Shown here: positions 10,595 through 20,803 of the stretch, piece after piece
Layout of the letters: each line of letters starts with the position of its first letter
Numbering within the stretch: position 1 is the stretch's first letter
Assembly: GCA_945910005.1 (NCBI GenBank)
Contig: OX246745.1
Span: 36,419,670-36,483,669 of the forward strand
Direction of reading: 5' to 3'
DNA length: 64,000 nucleotides
Source: Isoperla grammatica
Lineage: Eukaryota; Arthropoda; Insecta; Plecoptera; Perlodidae
Notes under the pieces: generated by a model
The model's database searches: none
The model's input: the letters and a program-made list of their open reading frames with translations, nothing else
What the model was told of the DNA's origin: nothing
Made by a program: the position numbers and the translations under genes

Positions 10595-12398
10595 TTATTG
10601 TTGCAATACACACAAACTCGGTCAAAACCGGCAAAAACATGTTGTACGGACATAAATGTCAAGTATTTCCATGTGTTTACCTTATTAAAATCTACTAAGA
10701 ACTACTTAATATATCATTGTCCACAATATTTTTTCCAAACCGAACTGTGGATGCTATGTACGGTCGTGGCCGATTTGTACTCATCCCAGCATTCGCTCTT
10801 TGTACGGTGGAAACCACGAAAACCACCATCGGGATGGAGAACTTCTTGAAGTCTTCATTCTTCTTAGTTCAAATATTTTCGCACTATCCTACACGTGTTC
10901 AAAATAATTGCTTTTTGCATCTCGATGTATATGTTCGGTTGGAGACCAATTAGTTCAATACTGTCATGGAGTTTACGTGGAACAATGCCATTTGCTGATA
11001 TAAATAACGCTATAACAGTTACATTATTCTGCTTCCACAACTTTTTTATTTCAATAGATAATTCCTTTTATCTGTCTATCTTTTCCCGCCAAGTTGTCTC
11101 TATATTGTGGCATAAAGGGACGGCAACATCAATTAAAATCGTTTCTTGTTTCTTCTTGTCAATAAATATAATATCCGGTCTATTGTGATGTATGGTTTGG
11201 TCTGTTATAACTGCCCGATCGTAATATAATTTGTAGTCTTTACTATCTAATACCTTTTCAGGCTTGTATTTGTAATACGCAGTGGTTGTGTTTATAAGTT
11301 TATACTTCATGGCTAATTTTTGATGTATAATGTTTGCAACTTGGTAATGCTTATGAAGATAATCTGTTTGACAAAGCATTTAGCACCCAGATACGATATT
11401 CTATTTCGGAGGCTTTCACGGCCGGAGTCAACTATACTATCTTGGTTTTCCGGGTACAACCGTGTTAAAAGGTTGAACCAATCCAACGTTTCGCCCATAT
11501 TGCAATGGGCTTCTTCAGGGACCTTCGTGGAGTGTTGACACTGACACCAACAACTGTCACGAGGGGGAACTCTGGACAGTGATGCTAACAGAATAACAAC
11601 CGCTATCGCAAAGCCCATTGCAATATGGGCGAAACGTTGGATTGGTTCCACCTTTTGACACGGTTGTACCCGGAAAACCACGATAGTACAGATACGATAT
11701 GTTCAATTGTTTCGCCGTTCATATTACATTTTCTAAATTTATCTTCCACTGTGACGTCTTTCAGTATGTATTTTTTGTAATTGTTAGTCTTGATTACTTT
11801 ATCTTGAATAGCGATCATAAATCCCTCTGTTTCGCTGAAAATGTCCCCGGACGTTAACCATTTGTTCGATGCTACCCTATCGACGTTATCCTTAAGAAGT
11901 TCTTTATGTTATAATGTCTGCTATGTAACGTCTTTTCTGATATTCTGATCTCTTTTGCTGTGTCAGAATTTAGTTTTTGAAGCAAGTTTAAATTTCCGTC
12001 ATTTAAATTGAGGGGAGAAAGCGATTTGTCTGCCGATAATATAGCTCTATGCAGTTGTGAATGTGGGCATTTTGTATAAAAGTACTTTCTTAGAATTTCA
12101 ATTTGTTTATAATATAAATTGTTTAAATCAATCAAGCCTCTTGCCCCTTTTTCTCTAGGTAGTCACTCGTTCTATTGCTGACTTAGGGTGATGACTTCTG
12201 TATTTGGTGAATGTTGTGCGGGTGAGAATTTCTAGGGCATGAAGTTCTGTCTGTGTCCAGTTAATAATTCCAAATGAATATGTAAGTACCGGTATAGCAT
12301 AAGTGTTCATTGCTTTGATCTTGTTTTAACTATTCAGTTGTGTTTTTAAAATGGATCCTATTCGTTTCTTGTATGCAGAAATTAATTTACTTTTCACT
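10595..12398 (-). pseudogene. Dong/R4-like retrotransposon fragment (copy B)
   Basis: The minus-strand translation covers the C-terminal half of the protein. From its 5' side these are LIDLNNLYYKQIEILRK, LSPLNLNDGNLNLLQKLNSD, the CCHC finger region, and the restriction-like endonuclease (HHNRPDIIFIDKKKQET and ILIDVAVPLC). It has the foldback insertion at 11398-11688, a frameshift near 11905 (an extra TTAT-like insertion relative to 29668), and the same finger cysteine loss as copy A. At 12398 it is cut by the Penelope-like element; the homologous sequence continues in copy C near 30150. The 3' end abuts (ATT)n. Confidence 0.9.
11398..11688. mobile_element. Foldback element with hammerhead-like arms, in copy B
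   Basis: This is the same insertion as at 8250-8540, carried along by the duplication. The target duplication CAGATACGAT is at 11388-11397 and 11689-11698. Its presence in both copies shows the insertion preceded the duplication. Confidence 0.85.
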
Positions 12399-14595
12399 GG
12401 CCCTGGCACTGGCCAGAGGCTTCAACTTTGCAATCGCGCCCTCGCGTATACCTATAGAAAAAATTATTTGTGGGGTGGAACCAGCATTTTTATCCCTTCC
12501 CGAACACAAGGCTGAAGATTTACGCCAAGACATAGTCAGAATTTTAAAAAAAGCTAAGCCACCCCGATGTAACATTCCCGCGGAGGAACTGAGGGCCCTA
12601 AAATGTCTTAAAGACAATGTAGATTTAATGATTTTACCCGCTGACAAGGGCAATGCCACTGTAGCTTTAAACACAGCTGACTATAAGATGAAGATGAGTG
12701 ATATTCTGTCGGACCCAGCTTACAAAAGAAATAAGTGTGACCCCACTACTTATCTAGAAGTCACAACCAAAGCACGCATACAGGCATCCAAAATCGATAA
12801 AGTAACTCAAAAACATCTGATTCCTAGAGAAAAATCTTCTAAATGTCCGAAGATATATGGCCTGCCCAAAATACATAAGGAGGGGGTGCCCCTTGACCGA
12901 TTGTCAGTGCTATAGGATCCCCCACCCAAGCGCTAGCTAAATACGTGGCTCAACGTTTGCAACCCCACACCGAAGATGCAATGTCTTACATAAAAAATGC
13001 CACTCATTTTATACAATGTATTGAAAAATTACATGTTCCATCCAACCACATTTTAGTTTAGTTTTGACGTGGTATCTTTGTTTACCCAAGTGCCGATTAA
13101 GGAGTCCCTTACCATTATTAAGGAGCAGTACAAACCACCCGCGCACCTGATGGATCTCGCTGAACACTGTCTAACGAACACATATTTTACATATGATAAT
13201 ACCATCTACAAGCAAATAGAGGGGGCACCCATGGGGTCACCCCTATCCCCCATAGTGGCCAATTTGTTTATGGTGGACTTAGAAACCAAAGCACTAGCTA
13301 CAGCCCCCTTAAAGCCCAGTGTATGGGTCAGATATGTGGATGACACGTTTGCCATATGGCCATATAGCAGAGAAGAACTGGACAGTTTCCTCATCCACCT
13401 TAATAACCAACATCCCAAGATTAAATTCACTATGGAGGTGGAGGAAAAGGGGAAAATTGCCTTCCTGGACGTACTAATAATTAAACGAGCCGACGGCAGC
13501 CTTGGGCACACAGTGTATAGGAAGCCAACCCACACAGACAGGTATCTTAATGCTGCATCCCATCATCATCCGGCGCAACTTGACGCACTAGCTAAAACGT
13601 TAGCTATCAATCAGATCTAGAAGGCTGGCGGACGAGGAAAGTACTATAAGGAAGAAATGGCCATAGTACGCAACGCTTTACAATTCAATGGTTTTTCTAA
13701 CAGGTGTATTGCCAAAGCGTTCAGCCACTTTCCTGACCGCGATAATAAGAATGAGTCGGAAAAACCAGTCGCTACGGCCATGCTGCCCTATGTCAAGGGC
13801 ACCACTGACCGTATAGGGCGGTTGCTAAAAAAAAAGGGCATAAGAACTATTTTCAACACCGACAGAAAAATCAACACGATGTTGAGAAAAGCCAAAGACC
13901 ATTTACCCTTGGAAACCCACGGAGTGTACGAGGTTCCGTGTGGGGGTTGCAACTCTACCTACGTAGGGCAGACCGGGCGCAGAATATCGTCACGCCTTAG
14001 AGAACACAAACTAGCGGTCAACAAGGGAGACAAAGCCTCGGCGCTGGCACAGCACACACTGCGATCTAATCACGTCATTGACTTCGACAACGCTAGGGTG
14101 TTGGCAGGCATCGAACGCCTTAACCCTAGAATCGTCAGAGAGGCGATTGAAATCGAGAAGAGACCCTACTGTATGAATAAACAAAATGATAGCCGCAGCC
14201 TCTCGGCTACATGGTCTCCGGTTTTAACCGCCTTACAAATCAAGGACATGGAAGAGGAACCTAACATCAGCGGTGAACACATGACAAGGGACAACAACTC
14301 GGACACGACGCACCGCTTGCCGCATAGGGATGAGACACTCGCTTCAAGGGCTCCGGGTGTCTCAAACCAGGGTGACAACAACAACGTCATCTCTCCCCCT
14401 CGGACCAGGAGCAGAGCAAGATTGTGCACGAGCAGTGCGCCACTGCAGCTAGTTACCGCTTGCACCGCCAGGCAGTCTCCACCGAGCGCTGTGATCGGTG
14501 CGGTGCATGACGTGCACAAGGATTGCAACACTCTCGGTACAGTCGAGCCCAGGCGTTCGCGACGACAACACACGCGACCCGGACCTGTCACCTGA
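12399..14595 (+). pseudogene. Penelope-like RT plus GIY-YIG endonuclease ORF, frameshifted
   Basis: The N-terminal part (12400-12890) has FNFAIAPSRIP, the conserved PADKGNATVAL at about 12637, and YGLPKIHKEG near 12860. The reading frame then shifts near 12892, 13054, 13609-13612 (a 4-base ATCA-type duplication) and 13640. The RT core (13055-13605) has SFDVVSLFTQVPI, GAPMGSPLSPIVANLF (about 13225-13270) and the catalytic YVDD at 13333-13344. The last frame (13657-14595) carries the GIY-YIG domain: GVYEVPCGGC followed by TYVGQTGRRISSRLREH (13921-13990), then HTLRSNHVIDFDN and an EAIEIEKRPYCMN motif. The cysteine pair before TYVGQT fits the Penelope subclass. With four frameshifts the copy is dead. 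The protein would reverse transcribe its own RNA at an end cut by the nuclease. Confidence 0.9.
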
Positions 14596-14645
14596 TGATG
14601 CCGCAACATTTGTCGGCGAAACGTTGTGAAAGAAGGTATGTAAAA
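14580..14645 (+). ncRNA. Hammerhead-ribozyme-like motif of the Penelope-like element
   Basis: CTGATGA (14592-14598) is followed by a short stem, GCCG (14600-14603) pairing with CGGC (14614-14617) around an AT-rich loop, and then GAAAC (14618-14622). These are the CUGAUGA box, stem II and GAAA box of a hammerhead. Penelope-like elements are known to carry such motifs. There is one extra unpaired U before stem II, and I cannot assign a convincing stem III or cleavage site, so activity is doubtful. The ORF stop codon TGA at 14593-14595 lies inside the CTGATGA box. Confidence 0.5.
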
Positions 14646-14739
14646 AAACAACCTCCTTCCAAAACGTGGACTAATACCCAAAAACCCCCTCCAACATCTC
14701 AGTTTGTCTACGAAAATTTACGTCTCAACATATATATAT

Positions 14740-15060
14740 ATTATTATTATTACCCAGCAAACACACGACTGTGGGTAGAGTTCGGTAACAGTGCGGGAAA
14801 CGTATGGACACTGCCGTCGGAGTGCGGGGTGTGGGACCGCCCATATTTGACTGTGTGGGCCGTGTATGGGGTAAGTGTGGGTTTTACATATACATTTTGG
14901 ACAGATTTTTCCCACAGTATACCCACACGGGCCCGGTGCTCTGACACCCCTAGGGGATCTAACCAATTAATCATGTGGGGATTGTGTATGGGTAAGGTAC
15001 ATATTTCCCCAAACAAAACCACACTGGCACAGTACATTTTCCTTCGTTGATCCCATACAG
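14740..15060 (+). mobile_element. Repeat of unknown class beginning CCCAGCAAACAC next to (ATT)n
   Basis: After (ATT)n at 14740-14752 the sequence CCCAGCAAACACACGACTGTG begins. The mirror image, GTGTTTGCTGGGT, ends at 21755, also directly against (ATT)n. Both elements are rich in GTGGG/CTGCGGG-type words. This looks like one family with a fixed terminus that sits against ATT repeats. I could not find the opposite end, which is set arbitrarily near 15060. No convincing protein was found. Confidence 0.45.
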
Positions 15061-15610
15061 TTATTGGAGCAAAGAATATTGCGATTATCCCCGCATTAAG
15101 TCACGTGTTATAAATGATGATGCACAGTTGAACTTAAATTTCTAATAATACATCGTTGAGACAGTCACAACATCAAAGAGTAAGCAATAGTTTTCAACTT
15201 ACCGATTTGATTCGTACCATTAATTTTGAGATAAGTCATTCCAAAACCTCACAATTTTGCTCAAAAACGAAATCGTAGCCACACCGGCCACTAGTAGCCT
15301 ACATTTTATAAGTTTTCCATCTCCATCCCTCTATTGTGATCGTGCATTTGATAAGATTTGAAACTGTGGTGAAAATGTGTGCATTTTCTAGATTGTGCCG
15401 AATAACGTCGTTCATTTTAGAACCTTTAAAATGAATGGACTCGTGACAGGATTGGAAAATATGCATTTATATGAGAGGGTGTATCCCACCTTCCTGTATC
15501 CCTATTCCACCTTCCTATGCCACTTTCCATTGAATGGCAAAACCAACATTACCATAGCGTGCGACTTCATAGATTCATATTGAAATAAATCTATAAAATA
15601 AAAAAATACC
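15061..15610. other. Non-coding DNA
   Basis: A 62-codon plus-strand open frame at 15395-15583 has no recognisable features. Nothing else is supported. Confidence 0.4.
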
Positions 15611-15614
15611 TCGT

Positions 15615-15850
15615 TGTTCTAGTACGTGTGTGGCTTGCTGGATCTATGTTTATTCATGCTTCCAATGTAGAAGGTCCAGGGTTCGGTTCCCGGTTTGGGC
15701 ATGAATTTTCAACATTTGAAGTTGCTATGTCTATCTGGTGTAAATGTAAACGGAGCCGTCAGGAACGATGACAGTAAATGTGTAAAATATGTCCCCCACT
15801 GAAAATCATGTCTTACTGAGTGAGTTGAGTGGTAGACTATAATAAATAAA
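15615..15850 (+). mobile_element. tRNA-derived SINE (copy 1)
   Basis: An A-box-like TGGCTTGCTGG (15631) and a near-perfect B box GGTTCGGTTCC (15680-15690) are spaced as in a tRNA. CATGCTTCCAATGTAG between them resembles the anticodon arm of tRNA-Gly with anticodon TCC. The body continues to ATGTCCCCCACTGAAAAT (about 15787), which is shared with the SINE at 20804-21200. An A-rich ATAAATAAAATTG tail follows near 15840. Acceptor stem pairing is poor, so it is a SINE head rather than a working tRNA. Confidence 0.7.
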
Positions 15851-16123
15851 ATTGAATTTATTTAATGTGCATACAAATTATATTTTAATGTCTGTCAAAA
15901 ACGTGTGAATCACCACCCTTTAATATACAAAGCATTGATTGACATACGAGCAGGCTGTTGTGTTCATCAAGTTTGAACATTCATCGGGCATCGATCGGAA
16001 CATAAGTGGGTAAGTTCATCTTATTATGCATATTACACGGCAGACTAAAGCACATTCTATTGATAATTTGCGCTTTATGGTATACAACTTAACCTAGCCT
16101 AATAATGTTATTAGTTATTACAG

Positions 16124-16251
16124 TTTTATGGTTTGAACATGGAGTTTGAATATTGCGCCCAAGTAGCACTGCGCTTCGAAAGCAGAGAAGGCAGTGCACC
16201 GCATGGAGAAGGAGCAATGGAGGATGTGATTTTGACTGGAGTGACGATAGC
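16124..16251 (+). CDS. Weak candidate exon, unidentified
   Basis: An acceptor-like TTAGTTATTACAG ends at 16123 and a donor GTAAGC starts at 16252. The frame starting at 16124 is open across all 42 codons and contains ATG at 16139, reading MEFEYCAQVALRFES and then HGEGAMEDVILTGVTIA. A second donor GTAAGAG is at 16273, but the frame meets TAA before it. The phase does not match the decayed exon at 18898, so they cannot be joined simply. Function is unknown. Confidence 0.2.
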
Positions 16252-16379
16252 GTAAGCCGGAAAAGCGGGAAGGTAAGAGTGGATGGCTTTGACAACTTAT
16301 TTACAATGCAACATTGGTCCCTGCATTATTTCTCTATGCATTGGTCAATAACTACGGAACTATTTGCAATGTAATATTC

Positions 16380-17060
16380 TCGAATAGGCCTAGGGCCTAG
16401 GCCTACATAACCATAGGCCTACCCTCCCTAGCATGCTTAGGCCTAGCCTAGCCTAGCCTAGGACATTTCAGATTTCATGCAGGCCTAAGCACTATCACAA
16501 CCAACTGTTGTACTGTGCACAGACATAATTTGCATGTAGCTAGGGCTAGCTTAGCTATCGCTAAAATTCATGTAAAACCAAGCACCTTCTCAGCAATGAA
16601 GGGCTTAGGGGATCACTATTGTACAAATCATCTTAGGCCTATCAGGCTCGATTTTTAGACGAAAAATTCAATCAATTCGAAGATTAGGGTTAGGCATACT
16701 AACCTCTAATCTAATTGTAGGCATATTCTTTATTTCACATTGACCGGTATCCTGACATCTAGGCCTAGGCTAGGCCTAACATAGATGTTGCTCATGCTAG
16801 GGGCCTTGGCTAAGCCTAGACCAATCAAGTTTAGTTCCTTTCATAGGCCTACGCTAAACAAGCGCCAACTAGGCCCAGGGCCTACTCGGTACTAGGACCC
16901 AAATTCAGCTCATGCTTACAAACATACCCTAGGCCTGAACTAAATACTACGTTTACGCCCTTCCTACGTTGGGAAAAGATTTCAGACTAGGTTATGCCGA
17001 GGGCCTTCTCAATCTACTGGTTAAGTAGGCCTATCTGTTGTAGGCCCTATCACACAAATC
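16380..17060. repeat. AGGCCT-palindrome-rich region
   Basis: TAGGCCTA, AGGCCTAGGCCT and CCTAGCCTAGCC words recur dozens of times, for example 16385-16470 and 16760-16870. They are dispersed rather than tandem. Enrichment of this motif is familiar from echinoderm and some other marine invertebrate genomes. No open frame of interest is present. Confidence 0.6.
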
Positions 17061-17569
17061 TAGTCCACGTAGGGTACTAGCTAGCACAGGCTGAGATGGA
17101 AGTGGGAAGTATGCCCAAGTTGCCTTGTTCAACGTAGCCAACAATGTAATGGTTGTTGTTGTGACCAAACCATGGTAGCCTATGTAATAAGCTTTGCACT
17201 GAAATATAGGCCTACCCAAAGAGCATGACTCGACTACGTAGGGCTATATCCGACACTTTCCACACAGTTTTGAAACTATGTACACGTCAAATCGGTTCCA
17301 CGATGTGTGCGCAGATCCGAACCCATGTATATGTCTGATCCGTGCGATGCGTCCGTTTTTTATTTATTCAATCACAACCCATATCTTATGCGACTGATGA
17401 GATGGTGCGCGTGATGGGTCAATGGGTCAATCTATCATTAGTCAATCGTGATGTGGGGTGGTATTCGTACATAGCCTAGCTGTCACTGCTATTTTCCGCT
17501 TTTCGATTTTAATCTTATTAAACGTAAGTTCATTTATACCAAATATTCAAGACCTAACTACCTAATACC

Positions 17570-17844
17570 AAATACTGTAATAGACGCTATCGCTTAATAC
17601 AGGAAACTGGGCCAGTTTAACACCGAGCGCATACTGAGCGCATGGCGACACAAGTTCACGTATAAAGTTAACACCAAGCCTCTAGATCGCAAGCCAGTCG
17701 ATAACAAAATTTGGCATCTTTAGATGCAGTGAGTGAACTTCGCGTCGATCATTCACCTAGTTTAACTCCAAGCCGCTAGGCCAGCTGTCTTCAAAAATCG
17801 ACAGAAGCTTCCTGTATTAAGCGATAGCGCCTATTACAGTATTT
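17570..17844. mobile_element. MITE with ~37-bp terminal inverted repeats
   Basis: The left end AAATACTGTAATAGACGCTATCGCTTAATACAGGAA is matched as reverse complement at 17807-17844 with one mismatch (GACGC against GGCGC). Length is about 275 bp with no ORF. It ends 11 bp before a second, unrelated hairpin element. Confidence 0.8.
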
Positions 17845-17855
17845 GTTATAGTCGA

Positions 17856-18000
17856 TTTACAGCTACGCGTTGCAAGCGAAGCGAAGGCGCGAGCTCCAAT
17901 CAGTGGTCGAGTTTGCGTGAAACTATTAACTTCTTTGCGTGAAACTCGGCCACTGATTGGAGCTCGCGCCCTAACTTCGCTCGCAACGCGTAGCTGTAAA
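17856..18000. mobile_element. Hairpin MITE, 145 bp
   Basis: TTTACAGCTACGCGTTGC at the left end pairs with GCAACGCGTAGCTGTAAA at the right. The arms extend inward through GGCGCGAGCTCCAATCAGTGG and its complement, broken by a few mismatches, leaving a short loop with a duplicated TTTGCGTGAAACT. The whole element could fold as one hairpin. Its 63-codon minus-strand frame is a by-product. Confidence 0.8.
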
Positions 18001-18164
18001 CGTACCATTAGTTTACTATAATAATGGAATTTCTTAAAACTTGTTGACTATTGAGTAGGCCTTTGTTAAACCTATTGTGCAGGATTTTTATGTCAGATCT
18101 AAAATGCTTTGTTGTAAATTGACTAACATCTATTTTTTTTGTATCACAAAACTAATAATTACAT

Positions 18165-18402
18165 TATCGGGAACAGATTGATATTTTCTTCTGGGTTGTT
18201 TCGTCGTGTCGGTACACAGTTTTCACTTAATGTTTCGCCACCCATGTTGGTTGCTTTTTCAAGACTAGTTTCAAGACCAGTGCTGAAAAAAATCTACCAA
18301 CATGGGTGGCGAAACGTTGAGTGAAAACTCTGTACCCACATGACAAAACAACCTGCAGAAGAAAATATCAATCAGTTCCCATCTACGGGACGTGAAAGCC
18401 TC
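18165..18402. mobile_element. Foldback element with hammerhead-like arms
   Basis: Arms of about 85 bp are inverted copies. AACAGATTGATATTTTCTTCTG on the left matches CAGAAGAAAATATCAATCAGTT on the right, and TTTCACTTAATGTTTCGCC matches GGCGAAACGTTGAGTGAAA. The inner part CACCCATGTTGGT pairs with ACCAACATGGGTG. It ends with GTGAAAGCCTCC (18391), the reverse complement of GGAGGCTTTCAC in the foldback at 8250-8540, so the two belong to related families. The GGCGAAACGTT core matches the Penelope-like 3' motif at 14614. No protein is encoded. Confidence 0.75.
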
Positions 18403-18897
18403 CAACAACTAATGACATTATTATTATTATTAAATGTTTTTTCACCATTTTCAAGTGTAAAAAATACTTTAAGACGTCAATAATAATTATAGTGCCATGG
18501 TTAGGGGTGGGGTGGGGAGAAGGCATATCAGGTTTAACATTATTGTGTAGGCCTGCATGCTTTTGTAAATGGGCTGTTAACATTTAAGAAACTAACACAC
18601 TTTTTGCTATACGTAGTGCCGAGTCCAAATACTGCATTAAACCCTGGACTCAGTCTCTCCTTTAAACTCAGAAAATGTGATGATGTAGGAGCATTTTTTT
18701 AGGCTAAACTGAACACTAAAACTAACCTATTCCGACAAACAAAAGCCGTTTCCAAGTAAATTGTTGTAAAATATGTAGCTAGGTAGGTGAGGTACACTAC
18801 AGGCTAAAGGGTTAAAATACATCTGCACCTCATTCTTTCTCTAATATTCCTACTCATCATGTTCATGTGTAAGCTAATGGAAAATTATTTTTTTAAG
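18403..18897. other. Non-coding DNA with short (ATT)n
   Basis: There is a short (ATT)n at 18418-18431. No gene is supported. A pyrimidine tract and TTTTTTTAAG at its end could serve as the acceptor of the decayed exon that follows. Confidence 0.4.
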
Positions 18898-19219
18898 TTG
18901 CTGCAAGAGTGACCCGGCCAAACATCAAAGTTTGTGATGTGGAAAATGTTATCAAAGTATGGCTGCGCAATGCCCGGGATATGGATGGAGGATGGGGTTC
19001 ACGCTTGAAAAAAATCAGTGCCAGTCCAGTTTCCCAAGTCAAGTACCACAAATCAGCCAGAAGTAGTGTCAGAACACGAGGCTGATGCTCATCACCAGTT
19101 AGAAGATGAAGAGGAGACTCTTGAGGAGGAATGAGGAATTGGAAGAAGAACCAGAACCGGCCCACTCGTCCAAGTTCCATCGGAAGAATGGGAATCCATA
19201 CTCAGACTGTGAAGGTTAT
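18898..19219 (+). pseudogene. Decayed C-terminal exon of an unidentified protein
   Basis: After an acceptor-like TTATTTTTTTAAG, the frame from 18900 reads TRPNIKVCDVENVIKVWLRN and then ARDMDGGWGSRLKK. A shift just after the A-run near 19008 moves coding sense to a frame reading VPVQFPKSSTTNQPEVVSEH and then an acidic stretch (HHQLEDEEETLEEE). A second shift near 19130 gives ELEEEPEPAHSSKFHRKNGN and ends YSDCEGY-stop at 19219. Coding-like text in three successive frames suggests a gene broken by two indels, or sequencing errors in homopolymers. I do not recognise the family; a domesticated or relict transposase tail is one guess. Confidence 0.45.
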
Positions 19220-20334
19220 TAGTAAACTATCTCAATTTTATGTGCCTGCGTGCCTATTTTACGTGGCGATGCATGTGAGGGTGAGGGGGCGTTGAGTGTA
19301 TCTGTCGAGCGGGCGGCAGGCTGGCAGCGGCAATAAGTGGAACTGAAGGTCGCTCACTCGCTCGAGATTGGCCCGCTGTGGGACGCACTAGGTATCTCCA
19401 AGAGCTCCGGGAAATTGCAAAATAAAGCAAAATACGTAGATAGGTTATCAGTCAAATTTCAGGATCTGTTCATCATTAGTACGTTTTCACGCTTAAGACG
19501 TCGATTTATTAGTGGCATCGTCGAATCTCCATGAGAACAATGTTAACTTACTGAATAATTATTTAACGATAAGGTGAAGTTTTGTTAACTGGTACTTGAA
19601 TCATTATTTAAATGAACAACATTATGATTAAAGCGTTTTTCTTGTTGTTATAGTTCAGAAATCTAATGTAAACACAGTTCATCTTCATCAAGGATATTCT
19701 AATTTAATGAATATTAAAATTGGTTTTTCCTTGCGTGATATTTACCAACTACTCGACTCGACTCGAATTTGAAGTAGGCCTACTTGCACATACCTAGGTG
19801 GAACTCATTATATCGTAGTTTTTGAGCACGGTAACAATCATTTGTTCCTAATCAGAAACTGCTGTTCAAAGTGGATGTCATGTACTGTATTTTGTATTTA
19901 CTATTATTGATGTAAGTTTATACTGTTTATATTTCCTTAATTAAATACGCAATTAGATATATTAGTTGAGTACTGTATTGATATTTAGTTCAACTGATCA
20001 TTGGCACCCTATCTCCTGGTTTTTAATTTCCAATTCATTTTACAATCTATAATGGTTTTCCATATAGGCCTACATCTTTAATCTTATATATCATAAGAAT
20101 AAATATCTTTGAGGACAGAGTGAGAAACTACACAGATGTACCCTAATATATATATATGTGAGATGTTGAAGATTTACTGTAAGATTTTACAGTAGGCCAA
20201 TTACAAAAAAATACAATGATTTTTATAAGGTAATTAAATTATGCAGTTTTGGTTTACCATCAGCAGGTCAATATGTGTATTGTGCTTTTGGCTTATGGTG
20301 TGTACAATTTGTATGTTTACTGTGAGGTGACTAC
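19220..20334. other. AT-rich non-coding DNA
   Basis: A 65-codon plus-strand frame at 19337-19534 is unrecognised. A short (TA)n lies near 20147-20157. Nothing else is supported. Confidence 0.4.
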
Positions 20335-20337
20335 TAA

Positions 20338-20460
20338 GGCCTGGTTTTTCAATCGGTTAACGGGTCTTTAACGGGGCCGTAATTTGTAACCCAGAAAACC
20401 GTATGCAGATAACGGATGACGGCTAACGGGCCCGTTAATGACCGATTGAAAAACCGGGCC
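20338..20460. mobile_element. PIF/Harbinger-like MITE, 123 bp, TAA target duplication
   Basis: The left end GGCCTGGTTTTTCAATCGG is the reverse complement of the right end CCGATTGAAAAACCGGGCC, with one mismatch. TAA flanks both sides (20335-20337 and 20461-20463). A 3-bp TAA/TTA duplication is the hallmark of PIF/Harbinger elements. Inner segments GTTAACGGG and CCCGTTAAT extend the pairing. There is no ORF. Confidence 0.75.
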
Positions 20461-20803
20461 TAAGTTTAAGTCGAATATGATTAAATCATACTGCCCAGTG
20501 GAAGTACTGTCCATGTAAGCTGTTATATAGCTTGCAGACATTCAAGCTTGTTTTTTTGTGGCTTGAAGTAGGTATCTTATTTGTACTGTTTGGTTTAATT
20601 GGCAATTACAATATTTTCAGTGTATTTTCTCAATCAAGCATGTTCATTACTTATTGAATGAAGTGCTCAAACTACGGTATGGACAAAATGTAATTAGAAA
20701 TGGATTTTTTTAAAGTACAAATTTGAATATTTTTAATCAAATTGTTTCTAGTCCACATGCATGTTATTCACTAAATTACTATCAATTCTGTACTGATTAA
20801 GAC

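Larger units (their letters stand above)
8642..11785. repeat. Tandem duplication, copy B
   Basis: This is the second copy of 4991-8637. It lacks the 507-bp MITE and has an uninterrupted (ATT)n tract at the corresponding site. After 11785 the Dong/R4-like sequence continues without a break into 12398. Copy B therefore preserves the original right-hand context, and the breakpoint at 8637/8642 is the novel junction. Confidence 0.95.
12399..14710 (+). mobile_element. Penelope-like retroelement, 5'-truncated, with hammerhead-like 3' motif
   Basis: The element interrupts the minus-strand Dong/R4-like copy B at about 12398, where the host text switches to CTGGCCCTGGCACTGGCC. It encodes, on the plus strand, a Penelope-type RT followed by a GIY-YIG nuclease, the order typical of this class. 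A hammerhead-like motif overlaps the end of the ORF. I see no second terminal repeat at the left end, so it is probably truncated there. The right end is uncertain; it is placed before the TATATA and (ATT)n tract at 14730-14752. Confidence 0.85.

Noticed and set aside
13206..13535. Minus-strand frames opposite the Penelope-like RT and opposite the GC-rich retrotransposon
   Set aside because: They are shadows of the coding strand without domain matches. The same applies to the plus-strand frames at 22007-25976.
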